This document shows, piece by piece, positions 43,666 through 53,140 of a stretch of 64,000 nt of DNA. Made by a program: the position numbers and the translations under genes. The first letter of the stretch is position 1. Every line of letters begins with the position of its first letter. Origin of the DNA: Oceanispirochaeta sp963676905 (GTDB lineage: Bacteria > Spirochaetota > Spirochaetia > DSM-2461). Below the pieces are notes generated by a model that made no database searches, was not told the DNA's origin, and saw only the letters and a program-made list of their open reading frames with translations. The DNA lies in contig CAXXVE010000001.1 in NCBI GenBank assembly GCA_963676905.2, forward strand, positions 4,154,001 to 4,218,000, read 5' to 3'.

Positions 43666-44390
43666 GCTGAAGGTTCCGGAGTGCTGTCCCTTGCAGCCTT
43701 CCAGCGCAAAAGGAAATCACTGCGGGAGAGATTCACGGCCCCCAGCCTGTTCTTGTACTCCATATTGGCATGTCCCAGGTTCCAGAAGGCATAGCCCTTT
43801 TCCTGAAGCGTCCGGGCCAGAAGCACCATCTGAAGGGTTCCGCAGCCTGAAATACCGGTGCTCCTGTCTATAAAACCGGACAGGCTTGTATAGATGGAAC
43901 CGATACGGTATCCCAGTTCTCCGGCGATCAGCCGGCCCTCCCTGTCTGTCAGCTCTGCGGCCATAACATGGCAGGAGTATGCGTGATCAGGTCTGCTGAG
44001 CGATTTGAGTATGGAAGCATATTCAGGTGTAAGCCAGCAGGGATTGTGATAAAGGGAGATCCCCTCAAGAACCCTGTCCAGACCGGCTGTAAGGGAGAGG
44101 ATAAACTCACCCGACTCCACCCGGACGAGCAGCTTTTTAACCTGCCTTGAAATATGCAGCGTCTCCCAGTCCAGCAGGGCGTAAACCCTCTGCATCTCCG
44201 GAGCCAGAAGGACTGTCCCATCCTCCAGAGTGTAGGTGATACTTATCAGTCCTTCATATGCCAGACTGCTGTAAAAGGAGGGAGACCAGTCCCTGCTCCA
44301 ATACCAGTGGGACTCTGGGTGAGTATGAAGTGCTTCAATGATTTCAGGGTTGGCCAGGTGTTCTGCTTCAATTTTCAGGATTGTGCCCAT
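43662..44390 (-). CDS. Leucyl/phenylalanyl-tRNA-protein transferase-like protein
   Basis: 242 residues. The later two thirds follow the Aat pattern: LHISRQVKKLL (Aat LHVSRSLRK), CWLTPEY, GELGYRIGSIYTSLSGF, and the end LGAVNLSRSDFLLRWK (Aat LGAREIPRAEFL-type). The N-terminal HWYWSRDWSPSFYSSLAYEGLIS is the Aat entry region, shortened. Aat enzymes attach Leu/Phe to N-terminal Arg/Lys of proteins for ClpS/ClpAP degradation. Gly-rich loop residues of classical Aat are changed, so acceptor or tRNA choice may differ. Monocistronic. Confidence 0.7.
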   Translation of the reverse strand: MGTILKIEAEHLANPEIIEALHTHPESHWYWSRDWSPSFYSSLAYEGLISITYTLEDGTVLLAPEMQRVYALLDWETLHISRQVKKLLVRVESGEFILSLTAGLDRVLEGISLYHNPCWLTPEYASILKSLSRPDHAYSCHVMAAELTDREGRLIAGELGYRIGSIYTSLSGFIDRSTGISGCGTLQMVLLARTLQEKGYAFWNLGHANMEYKNRLGAVNLSRSDFLLRWKAARDSTPEPSA

Positions 44391-44497
44391 AAGTTTATTA
44401 TGACACAGATCCCCAAAAATACATCCCTTTCCCTTCAGTCAGCAAAAACATACGTTTCTTCTTTATCTTTTTATAAATGTCACAGTACAATATTCCC

Positions 44498-44818
44498 ATG
44501 AGCAATGTTATTGACCGACTTCTTGAGACCGAAAACAAAGCAAAAGACATTGTAGAATCAGCCCGGGAGAAATCCAGGGACATTCAGAAACAGGCGGATA
44601 GAGAAGCCGAAGAGATCATAAAGAGTGCCAGACAGGATGCCGTAAGAATCCAGAGAGAGGAAGCCGCATCCACAAGGCAGGAGCTGGATGATCAGCGTAA
44701 AGCACTGATTGAAGATCTGGATGCGAAGCAAAGCACCCTGCTCAGCGAAAAAACTGATCTCCTCGACGCTGCGGCTCAGAAGGTATTTGAACTTCTGACA
44801 ACAACTGAAACAGAGTAG
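44498..44818 (+). CDS. V-type ATPase peripheral stalk subunit G/H
   Basis: 106 residues from the ATG at 44498 (frame open to 44477). Almost entirely a charged coiled coil (LLETENKAKDIVESAREKSRDI, REAEEIIKSARQDAVRIQREE), as in AhaH/NtpF/VatG, which pairs with subunit E in the peripheral stalk. First gene of the nine-gene V-ATPase operon, 12 bases before subunit C. Confidence 0.82.
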   Translation: MSNVIDRLLETENKAKDIVESAREKSRDIQKQADREAEEIIKSARQDAVRIQREEAASTRQELDDQRKALIEDLDAKQSTLLSEKTDLLDAAAQKVFELLTTTETE

Positions 44819-44829
44819 GTAGTTGTGCT

Positions 44830-45906
44830 ATGCCCTCAGCCTTAGGCCGCTACAGTTTCATCAATGCAAAACTCAAAACGCGGATGGATTTTCTCCTGAA
44901 GGAGGATTTTTTCCGCAAGCTCAAAGACCGCCCCAATCTCAACGAAGCCATGCTTATGCTCAAGTCCACCCCCTATTCCATGATGGAGGAAATCTATGAG
45001 GAAACAGGGGATCTCAAGATGGCTGAAAAGACACTTAAAGAGTACGAAATAGACTCCTTCAGAGAACTCAGGAAGCACTGTGATGAAACCCTCCAGGGCT
45101 TTCTGGATGTCCTTCTTCTTAAGTACGACATAGAGATTCTCAAGGACTGGATACGACTCTGGTTCGATCTGAGGATCAGGAAACGGGATGTCACGGACCT
45201 TATGCCCTACATGCTCCGGATGAAGGTCGTCACAGAGTTCGACCCCGAAACTCTTATGGGCTGTGAAACTGCAGAGAAGCTCTACACCTATCTGGCAGAC
45301 AGAAAAGGCTGCCCCTATACTGCAATATTCGAAGACAGGGCGGAAAGTTCTGCCGGCCTGACAAGCCTCTACAATCTTGAAAAAGATATGGACCACTTCC
45401 GTTTTGCCGGAATACTGCAATACAGCGAAGTTTTCGCCGAACCCGACCGGACCATGCTGCTCCGGTATACAGGGATGGAGATTGATTTTGAAAACATGCT
45501 CTTTATGATCCGGATGTCCCCTCTTTTACCTCTGGAACAGCTTCTGGACGATCTGATTCCCGGACAGGTGCCCTCAAAATCAGGAAAAACAGGAATGCCG
45601 GGGCATAAGGGAATTAAAACAGAAGACCAGTATCTTGAAAAAACACTCAGTTCCTACGGCAGCATGGGTACACTGCTACTCGGAGAGGAAGGAGATCCTC
45701 TTAAAAAGATGGAGATGCTCACAGCTCTCTTCGCAGACATAGAGGACAGAGAGATGAAAAAGATGCTTCGGGGCAATCCCTTCACCCTGGGCATCATGCT
45801 CGCATACTTTATGCGGAAAGAGAGGGAGTGCCGCCGCCTTGTCAGTCTTCTCAATGCTGCCCACTATAAAGCCAATTCAATGCATAACAGCGGAGGAAAC
45901 TCATGA
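44830..45906 (+). CDS. atpC: V-type ATPase subunit C
   Basis: 358 residues, typical of the V-ATPase C/d subunit that caps the membrane ring and holds the central stalk. N-terminal INAKLKTRMDFLL, repeated helical C-subunit motifs (AEKLYTYLADRKGCPY and LRYTGMEIDFENMLFMIRM) are visible. Overlaps the next gene by 4 bases (ATGA). Confidence 0.9.
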   Translation: MPSALGRYSFINAKLKTRMDFLLKEDFFRKLKDRPNLNEAMLMLKSTPYSMMEEIYEETGDLKMAEKTLKEYEIDSFRELRKHCDETLQGFLDVLLLKYDIEILKDWIRLWFDLRIRKRDVTDLMPYMLRMKVVTEFDPETLMGCETAEKLYTYLADRKGCPYTAIFEDRAESSAGLTSLYNLEKDMDHFRFAGILQYSEVFAEPDRTMLLRYTGMEIDFENMLFMIRMSPLLPLEQLLDDLIPGQVPSKSGKTGMPGHKGIKTEDQYLEKTLSSYGSMGTLLLGEEGDPLKKMEMLTALFADIEDREMKKMLRGNPFTLGIMLAYFMRKERECRRLVSLLNAAHYKANSMHNSGGNS

Positions 45907-47957
45907 TTCTCAGCTCCAAAATGAATCACCTGACCGCAGTGGTGATCAGGGATCATCTGGACAAAATCACAAAGGTCCTGCTTCAGACCGGAGTAATGGA
46001 CTTCATCAGAACCGATGATATTCCGGCCCTGAGGGACAGCCGCCTCAAACAGATCAGCGTTAACGAATCCTCCGCCAGACTGTCTGAAAACCGTCTGAGG
46101 ATCGAGACTCTTCTGAAGGCGGCGGATCTCCGTCCGGTCATCCGTGACGATATAAGGGATGAAGGAAGCCTCTCACTGGACAAGATTGAAAAAATGGTAG
46201 ATGCCCTGTCAAACGAGCAACAGGGATTCAGGGACAGGCAGAAGGATTTCCAGACCGAGATAAACAGGCTCACCGACTTAAAGCGTCAGGTAAATCTCTT
46301 TGGTGACGAACAGGCACTTGTGGAGCGGGCCCAGCAGGGCAGCTCAGGATACTCCTTCCTCTTTATCGAGACCGGAAGTGTTGCCGAAAGCAGCCTCGAT
46401 GATCTTCAGAGTGCCCTGGGAAGCCTGACAACCGTGGTTATGGAAACCCTTAACCGTGATGGCCGCTGCTACTGCATCATCATGGGAATGAAAAGGGATC
46501 AGGATGCAATTGAAAAGCGTCTGGCCTCGGTCTACTGGGAGAAGGGCCCCCTCCCTGCCGAAGCGGCAAAGAGCCTGAACTCTGATCCGGGTCAGAACCG
46601 GGCTACCGGAGATATGGACAGGAAAATAAAGGAGCTCAAAAAGCAGCAGGAGGCTTTAAAAGAGGAGTCCCGCGGGTATATCAGAGGCAAGAGCCAGTGG
46701 CTTCAGGAGACCTGGTCGGATCTGAGAATAAGAGAACTGAATCTCAAGATCCAGTCTTTCTTCTCCGCCACTGACAGCTGCATCCTTTTTAACGGATGGG
46801 TCCCTGATGACCGGAAGGATGAACTTGACAGGGAGATCCGTGCCGTAGCCGGAGAGAACTGCCTCCTCGAATGGCACAGCACAGCATGGGTCAGGGAGAG
46901 TACCGAAGGAAAGGTGGACCCTCCTGTTGAAATGAGGAATCCCGGTGCCCTGAAACCCTTTGAAATGCTTGTTAAAAATTTCGGCATCCCCGCCTATGGA
47001 ACAGTGGACCCCACAGTTCTTGTGGCAGTGAGCTACCTCTGCATGTTCGGCCTGATGTTCGGCGATGTGGGCCACGGTCTTGTCCTTGTGATGACAGGCC
47101 TTCTAATGCACTTCAGAGATAAAAGAAGAGGCAGAGAACCCAATACTCTGTTTATGCTGATTGCCTACTGCGGCGGTGCTGCCATGGTGGCGGGTTTTCT
47201 CTTCGGCTCCTTCTTCGGTTATTCAGTGATCCCTCCCCTCTGGTTCAACTATCATGCCGTCGTGGCCGGACATGCCAGCGGCAATGAGGCCATAGCCAGC
47301 ATCTATGACATACTTAAAATTACAATCTGGTTTGGAATCACAGTACTCGGCGTGGGAATACTCCTGAATATAATCAACTGTATCAGAGAGCGGGACTGGA
47401 TTAATCTTATATTCAACAAGGCGGGAATCCTGGGCGGATGGATGTACGGAGCCGGAACCTATACGGCCTTCTACTTTGTGGGGACCTCCTACAGAACCAT
47501 GCCTCCCGCACCCTTTCTGATTATCGGTTTGGGAGTCCCTGCGGGACTGATGCTCTTAAAAGAGCCGGTCCACCACATAAGCTCGGGCCACGGCTTCAGT
47601 TTCAAGCCTGCCGCTCTGATGAATCTTGTGATGGAGTGGGTTGTAGAACTGCTGGAGGTCTTTTCAGGCTATCTGGCCAACACCCTCTCGTTTATGCGGG
47701 TTGCCGGTCTTGGTATAGCCCATGTGAGTCTGATGACCGCATTTTTCCAGATCGCAGACCCCGCCCCCCCTGCGGCAGCATTATTAATTCTGCTGCTCGG
47801 TAATGCTTTGGTAATTGCACTTGAAGGACTGTCTGCGGGCATTCAGTCACTCAGGTTGAATTATTATGAATTCTTTTCCAAATATTTCAATGGAACGGGA
47901 AAGGCCTATGAGCCTGTGTCTCTGAAGTCCCGTTTAGGAGGTAGTAGTGAATCTTAA
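45903..47957 (+). CDS. atpI: V-type ATPase subunit I
   Basis: 684 residues, usual length. The N-terminal soluble half (about 1-340) contains coiled coils (QQGFRDRQKDFQTEINRL, IKELKKQQEALKEES); the C-terminal half has about eight helices with the family marks GLMFGDVGHGLVL, ANTLSFMRVAGLGIAH and IVIALEGLSAGIQSLRLNYYEFFSKYF (read as VIALEGLSAGIQSLRLNYYE). The Arg of SFMR is the conserved half-channel residue. Overlaps subunit K by 11 bases. Confidence 0.95.
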   Translation: MILSSKMNHLTAVVIRDHLDKITKVLLQTGVMDFIRTDDIPALRDSRLKQISVNESSARLSENRLRIETLLKAADLRPVIRDDIRDEGSLSLDKIEKMVDALSNEQQGFRDRQKDFQTEINRLTDLKRQVNLFGDEQALVERAQQGSSGYSFLFIETGSVAESSLDDLQSALGSLTTVVMETLNRDGRCYCIIMGMKRDQDAIEKRLASVYWEKGPLPAEAAKSLNSDPGQNRATGDMDRKIKELKKQQEALKEESRGYIRGKSQWLQETWSDLRIRELNLKIQSFFSATDSCILFNGWVPDDRKDELDREIRAVAGENCLLEWHSTAWVRESTEGKVDPPVEMRNPGALKPFEMLVKNFGIPAYGTVDPTVLVAVSYLCMFGLMFGDVGHGLVLVMTGLLMHFRDKRRGREPNTLFMLIAYCGGAAMVAGFLFGSFFGYSVIPPLWFNYHAVVAGHASGNEAIASIYDILKITIWFGITVLGVGILLNIINCIRERDWINLIFNKAGILGGWMYGAGTYTAFYFVGTSYRTMPPAPFLIIGLGVPAGLMLLKEPVHHISSGHGFSFKPAALMNLVMEWVVELLEVFSGYLANTLSFMRVAGLGIAHVSLMTAFFQIADPAPPAAALLILLLGNALVIALEGLSAGIQSLRLNYYEFFSKYFNGTGKAYEPVSLKSRLGGSSES

Positions 47958-48306
47958 AGAGAAACTGGCCCTGCACAACACATCCAGGATCGTTGTTGTC
48001 ACTGTGATGTTTATCGTCCTCGGATTTATAGGTATTCAGGGCACCAGCGCCCAGGATGCCCATGCGGCTGAGGCTCCCGCTGTTTCGGCTCAGGTGCAGT
48101 CCTTCGGCCTTATGGCGGCCGCCCTGGCCTTTGGAGCCGCTGCCGTCGGTGCGGGAATCGCCATCAGCCATGTTGGTTCCGCCGCAATGGGAGCCATCGG
48201 TGAAAAGCCCGAAATCGCCGGCCAGGCACTGATATTCATTGCCCTGGCAGAGGGTATAGTTGTATTCGGTTTTATTACAGCCCTGATGATCCTCGGTAAG
48301 ATATAA
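47947..48306 (+). CDS. atpK: V-type ATPase proteolipid subunit K
   Basis: 119 residues from a GTG at 47947, with AGGAGG 5 bases upstream. An N-terminal hydrophobic segment with a signal-like end (GTSAQDAHAAEA) precedes a two-helix hairpin. The carboxylate is Glu in ALAEGIVVFGF, with Gln in GQALIF on the same helix. This is the short two-helix form plus leader, like Thermus, rather than the four-helix 16-kDa form. Ion choice (H+ or Na+) cannot be settled by eye. Confidence 0.92.
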   Translation: MNLKEKLALHNTSRIVVVTVMFIVLGFIGIQGTSAQDAHAAEAPAVSAQVQSFGLMAAALAFGAAAVGAGIAISHVGSAAMGAIGEKPEIAGQALIFIALAEGIVVFGFITALMILGKI

Positions 48307-48316
48307 TCATAGAACT

Positions 48317-48622
48317 ATGAAATATTTCGTTATCGGTGATGAAGATACGGTTCTCGGATTCGGACTTGTCGGTGTACGCGGCATTATGGCTGCCAATGCA
48401 CAGGAGACAGAGCAGGCTCTGAACAAGGCCATGGAAGACCCCGAAACCGGAATCATCCTTATCAGCGAAAGACTGGCGGAATTGGTACGACCCCTGGTTG
48501 ACCGCTTTGTGTTCACCAGGCAGTTTCCCCTGATCCTTGAGATACCCGATGCCATGGGAAGGATTGAAGGGAAACCATCACTGAAAGAACTTGTAAATGA
48601 AGCAATCGGAATCAAGCTCTGA
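48317..48622 (+). CDS. atpF: V-type ATPase subunit F
   Basis: 101 residues, normal for the central-stalk F subunit. VIGDEDTVLGFGLVGVRG is the family N-terminus and GIILISERLAELVRP the middle strand. Follows subunit K by 10 bases; its end overlaps the E gene start by 26 bases. Confidence 0.92.
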   Translation: MKYFVIGDEDTVLGFGLVGVRGIMAANAQETEQALNKAMEDPETGIILISERLAELVRPLVDRFVFTRQFPLILEIPDAMGRIEGKPSLKELVNEAIGIKL

Positions 48623-49283
48623 ACTCTTAAGCAGCATCCTCCACAGCGCAGAGGATGAAGCCCGTGATATTCTGAAAACAGCGGAAGACCGGGCTGCAGA
48701 GACTCTGCAGAGTGCAAAGGACAAGGCCGCTGTCATCCTTAATGAAGCAGAAGCGAAAGCATCTGAGTCACGGAAGGAGCTTATAAAAAACAGCAGCTCC
48801 ACCCTCAGCCTCCTTAAGAACAGGCAGGAACTGAAAAACAGCCAGAGCCTCTATACTGAGATAATGGACAGGGTGGCTGTGCTGCTGAAATCATTCACAA
48901 AGACTCCGGAGTACAGGGACCTTCTTCTTGCCTTCACGGCGGAAGCCGCTTTGGGACTGGCCGATGACCCTGAAACTTCAGCCTCATCAAAGGATATGGA
49001 GATGTCCCTCAACGGCGGGCCAGGTGAGCTGAAACTGATGGACAGCACCTTTATGAGGGATGCCGAATCCCTTCTAGCCGGAACCTACGGCCTGAAGATC
49101 AGCCTCCGCCCTGCTGACAGCCCGGCCCTGGCGGAACAGGGAGTGGAACTCACAGGCTCCGGCGGACGAAGGGCCTTCCGGAACAGCTTCAAATCCAGAA
49201 CACTGCGCTATGAAGACGGGATCAGAGAACTTATCGATGCGGGTCTTCATTCAGATGATGAACATAAAGAGGAGACCCCATGA
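48597..49283 (+). CDS. atpE: V-type ATPase subunit E
   Basis: 228 residues. Long N-terminal alpha-helix rich in Ala/Glu/Lys (DEARDILKTAEDRAAETLQS, KDKAAVILNEAEAKASESRK), the part that coils with subunit G, then a globular C-terminal half. Divergent from archaeal E but its place fits. Overlaps subunit A by 4 bases. Confidence 0.85.
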   Translation: MKQSESSSELLSSILHSAEDEARDILKTAEDRAAETLQSAKDKAAVILNEAEAKASESRKELIKNSSSTLSLLKNRQELKNSQSLYTEIMDRVAVLLKSFTKTPEYRDLLLAFTAEAALGLADDPETSASSKDMEMSLNGGPGELKLMDSTFMRDAESLLAGTYGLKISLRPADSPALAEQGVELTGSGGRRAFRNSFKSRTLRYEDGIRELIDAGLHSDDEHKEETP

Positions 49284-51056
49284 GTGAGAGAATCGCAGGA
49301 CGGGTCAGCCGGGTCAACGGGCCCGTACTGGAAGCCGCGGATATCACAGATGCCCTGATGACGGAGATGGTCTATGTGGGCGAGCAGAGGCTTGTCGGCG
49401 AGGTCATCAAACTGAATGGAAACAGGGCGGTCATTCAGGTCTACGAGGATACCACCGGCATAGCCCCGGGAGACAATATCTACGGCTCCGGCGAGTCTCT
49501 GAGTGTCTCTCTCGGCCCCGGTCTGATGGGAACCATTTACGACGGCATTCAGCGTCCTCTGGAAAAGCTTTTTGAACTGTCCGGAGAGTTTATAGGCAAG
49601 GGACTCAGCTTCTCTGCCCTGAACCGGGAGAAAGAGTGGGAGTATACCCCTCTTGTAACATCCGGGGACAGGGTAAAAGAAGGTCAGATCATCGGTACTG
49701 TACAGGAGACTCAGAGGATCGAGCACCGCATTATGGTGCCCCCCGGGATTTCAGGAACCGTTGTCAGATTAGCGGAAGCCGGAAGCTATACCATAGATAA
49801 AATTATTGCTGTCGTCGAACCCGACGATGGAGATGAAAATATTGAGTTGACCATGATGCAGAGCTGGCCGATCCGCCGCCCGAGGCCCACTGCCGAGAGG
49901 CGCCCCCTCTCCATCCCCCTTGTGACGGGGCAGAGAGTCATCGATACGCTTTCCTCCCCTTGCCAAGGGGGGGACTGTTGCCATTCCGGGGGGATTCGGA
50001 ACAGGAAAGACAATGACCCAGCATGCCATCGCCAAGTGGTGTGATGCCGATATCATAGTCTACATCGGCTGCGGAGAGAGGGGAAACGAGATGACCGACG
50101 TTCTCAATGAGTTTCCCGAACTGATAGACCCCTCCACCGGACGGAGCCTGATGGAGCGGACCATTCTGATAGCCAATACGTCAAACATGCCCGTTTCGGC
50201 CCGTGAGGCCAGCATCTATACGGGGATTACAATAGCCGAATACTACCGAGACCAGGGTTACCATGTGGCCATTATGGCCGACTCCACATCAAGATGGGCC
50301 GAAGCCCTGAGGGAACTCTCCGGCCGGATGGAAGAGATGCCCGCAGAAGAGGGATTCCCCGCCTATCTGCCCACGAGGATTGCCGAGTTCTACGAAAGGG
50401 CCGGTTATATGGATACCTTCTGCGGAAAAGAGGGCTCTGTCTCCATCATCGGAGCCGTATCCCCGCCGGGAGGGGACTTTTCAGAGCCAGTCACCCAGCA
50501 TACGAGGCGTTTTGTGCGCTGCTTCTGGGGACTGGATCGCCAGCTTGCAAATGCCCGCCACTACCCCGCCATCGGCTGGCTGGACAGCTACAGCGAATAC
50601 CTTTCAGACATCACGCCCTGGTGGGAGGAAAAGGTCGGCCCCGCCTGGGCCGAGGACCGCAAGGAGATTCTGGAGCTTCTTCAGAAGGAGGTCCGCCTGC
50701 AGCAGATTGTCAAGCTTGTGGGCCCGGATGCCCTTCCCGACAGCCAGAGGTTTGTCATAGAGGTCTGTTCGGTCTTCAAAAACGCCTTTTTACAGCAGAA
50801 CGCCTTTGATGACATCGACCGCTACTCCACAGCCGAAAAACAGACACGCATGCTTGCCATAATCCTCTGCTACTGGCGGAGGGGTAACGATGCCATTCGC
50901 AAGGGAGTAACCATCGTAAAACTGAGGCGGATGAAGGTCCTTCAGGAGATTATCAAGATGAAACTTACCATACCCAATGACAAGCCGGAGCAGTTTGACC
51001 GCCTGGAAGCCAAACTGGAACGGTCGCTGGACCGACTGGGGGCCATCTATGGATGA
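49280..51056 (+). pseudogene. atpA: V-type ATPase catalytic subunit A, one-base frameshift
   Basis: Frame 1 (49280-50044) covers the N-terminal barrel and bulge and runs normally to PLVTGQRVIDTL, after which it reads nonsense. The other frame picks up at 49956 with PLAKGGTVAIPGG followed by FGTGKT (the P-loop), TMTQHAIAKWCDADIIVYIGC, GERGNE, and continues to GAIYG at 51056. Removing one T near 49951-49955 restores 591 residues, the normal A length. It hydrolyses ATP in the V1 head. Every flanking subunit is intact, so a sequencing/assembly error is the most economical reading. Confidence 0.88.
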
Positions 51057-52485
51057 TCAGGCAGCCCTTAAAAAGAAACTTTTAAGCTCCCGTGAGTATG
51101 TGGGAGTGGACCAGATAGAAGGACCTCTTGTCTTTATCAGAAACACCCACCCCGTGGGATACAGGGAGCTTGTGGAGTGCCGGGACCGCCAGGGCAATCT
51201 GAGGCTGGGGACAGTAATGGACACCTCCGACGATGTGGCGGTAGTCCAGGTGTTCTCGGGAACCTCGGGGCTCAATATGCCCGAAACCCGGGTCAGCTTC
51301 AAGGGAGAGCCCCAGACACTGGGAGTCACCCGGAAGATGCTGGGACGGGTCTTTAACGGTCTGGGCCAGCCCAAAGACGGTGGAGCCCCTCCCCGGGCGG
51401 AGAAGCAGGTGGATGTCAACGGCCGCCCTGTCAACCCTGTGGCCCGGGAGTACCCGAGGGATTTCATCCAGACAGGAATCTCTGTCATTGACGGCATGAA
51501 TACCCTGATCCGGGGGCAGAAACTCCCCATCTTCTCAGGGAACGGCCTGCCCCACAACGAGCTGGCCGCACAGATAACCCGGCAGGCAAAGGTACGGGGA
51601 CAGGAGACCGACTTTGCCGTTGTTTTTGCCGCAATGGGTGTCAAACACGATGTGGCCCGGTACTTTATCGACTCCTTCGAAAGCTCGGGAGTTCTGGAGA
51701 AGGTAGCCCTCTTCCTCTCCCTTGCCGACGACCCGTCCATAGAGAGAATCATTACACCCCGAAGCGCCCTGACCCTTGCAGAGCACCTTGCCTTCGATGA
51801 GGGAATGCATGTTCTTGTTGTAATGACTGACATGGCAAACTACTGCGAGTCCCTCAGAGAGATCTCGACACTGAGAGGTGAGATCCCATCCCGTAAGGGC
51901 TATCCCGGCTACCTCTACTCCGACCTGGCCGAGCTCTACGAGCGTTCGGGAATGCTCAAGGGTTTTAAGGGCTCCATCACCCAGCTGCCCATTCTGACAA
52001 TGCCCAACGACGACATCAGCCACCCCATCCCCGACCTGTCGGGATATATCACAGAGGGGCAGATTGTATTTGAACGTGATATGCATTCAAGGGGCCTCTA
52101 TCCCCCGGTCGCGGGGCTCCCCTCCCTCTCCCGTCTGATGAAGGACGGCATCGGAGAAGGTATGACCCGGGAGGACCATCCCCATCTTGCAAGCCAGCTC
52201 TTTGCCGCCTACAGCTATGTCAAGGATGTGCGGAACCTCGCCTCGGTCATTGGAGAGGAGGAGCTGACCCCTCTGGACCACCAGTATCTTGACTTCGGAG
52301 AGTACTTTGAGAAAAAGTTTGTCAACCAGCGCACCGATGAGGACCGCAGCATCGAACAGACTCTTGACCTGGGCTGGGAGGCTCTGAGCCTGCTGCCTGC
52401 CGAAGAGCTTCACAGGGTAACGGAAGAGGAGATTGAAACATACTACGGAACAGTGGCGGCCAGGTCGCCGGGAGCCGGCAGCTGA
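51049..52485 (+). CDS. atpB: V-type ATPase subunit B
   Basis: 478 residues from the ATG at 51049, which overlaps the A stop by 8 bases (the frame is open further upstream but reads nonsense there). Non-catalytic nucleotide-binding subunit: FSGNGLPHNELAAQI replaces the P-loop, followed by AMGVKHDVARYF, LVVMTDMANYCESLREIST, SRKGYPGYLYSDLAELYERSG and PVAGLPSLSRLMK. Ends TGATG into subunit D. Confidence 0.95.
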   Translation: MDDQAALKKKLLSSREYVGVDQIEGPLVFIRNTHPVGYRELVECRDRQGNLRLGTVMDTSDDVAVVQVFSGTSGLNMPETRVSFKGEPQTLGVTRKMLGRVFNGLGQPKDGGAPPRAEKQVDVNGRPVNPVAREYPRDFIQTGISVIDGMNTLIRGQKLPIFSGNGLPHNELAAQITRQAKVRGQETDFAVVFAAMGVKHDVARYFIDSFESSGVLEKVALFLSLADDPSIERIITPRSALTLAEHLAFDEGMHVLVVMTDMANYCESLREISTLRGEIPSRKGYPGYLYSDLAELYERSGMLKGFKGSITQLPILTMPNDDISHPIPDLSGYITEGQIVFERDMHSRGLYPPVAGLPSLSRLMKDGIGEGMTREDHPHLASQLFAAYSYVKDVRNLASVIGEEELTPLDHQYLDFGEYFEKKFVNQRTDEDRSIEQTLDLGWEALSLLPAEELHRVTEEEIETYYGTVAARSPGAGS

Positions 52486-53117
52486 TGCGCAAGAGTGTAG
52501 CCCCCACCAAGACCAATCTGATGTCCCTGAAGAATGAGCTGAAGTTTGCCTCACTGGGGCATGAACTTCTGGACCAGAAGCGAAATATTCTTGTAATGGA
52601 GCTCCTGAACCTGGTGGACCAGGCAGTGGAGTTTCAGGAGAAGTCGGATGAGGTACTGGGAACGGCCTATAAATCACTGGAGTCGGCAGCCCTTGATATG
52701 GGAAAGAGACGGCTTCTCAGCCTCTCCAGCGCCATCAGGGTGGAGTCAGAGGTCAACCTCAGCCAGCGCAAGATAATGGGAGTGCCCCTGCCTGTAGTCC
52801 AGACCGAATACAGCGGCCAGGCGCCCTGGTTCTCCCCCACCGGCACAAGCTGCCATGTGGACAGGGCCATTGACGACTTCCGCAAAGCCCTGGAGATGAC
52901 TGGTAAGCTGGCAGAGCTGAAAATATCAATAATGCGTCTGGCCAGGGAGGTAAAGAAGACGATCCGCAAGGTGAATGCCCTTGAGAAAATCGCCATCCCC
53001 GATCTGGAAGAGACGGTAGCCCATATACAGAACAGACTTGAAGAGAATGAGAGGGACATGCTCATTCTGATGAAGCGTGTCAAAAGCAGACTTGAAAGTA
53101 AACGGATGAACCCTTAA
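52485..53117 (+). CDS. atpD: V-type ATPase subunit D
   Basis: 210 residues, the usual length of the central rotor. N-terminal VAPTKTNLMSLKNELKFASLGHELLDQKR and C-terminal NALEKIAIPDLEETVAHIQNRLEENERD are the two long antiparallel helices. Last V-ATPase gene; start overlaps the B stop. Confidence 0.95.
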   Translation: MRKSVAPTKTNLMSLKNELKFASLGHELLDQKRNILVMELLNLVDQAVEFQEKSDEVLGTAYKSLESAALDMGKRRLLSLSSAIRVESEVNLSQRKIMGVPLPVVQTEYSGQAPWFSPTGTSCHVDRAIDDFRKALEMTGKLAELKISIMRLAREVKKTIRKVNALEKIAIPDLEETVAHIQNRLEENERDMLILMKRVKSRLESKRMNP

Positions 53118-53140
53118 GCTAGGGAAAGGACTTGAGAATC

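Noticed and set aside
49945..49975. Programmed frameshifting in V-ATPase A
   Set aside because: No slippery heptamer at the shift point (the G7 run is downstream of it), no obvious stimulatory structure, and the family is not known to use recoding.
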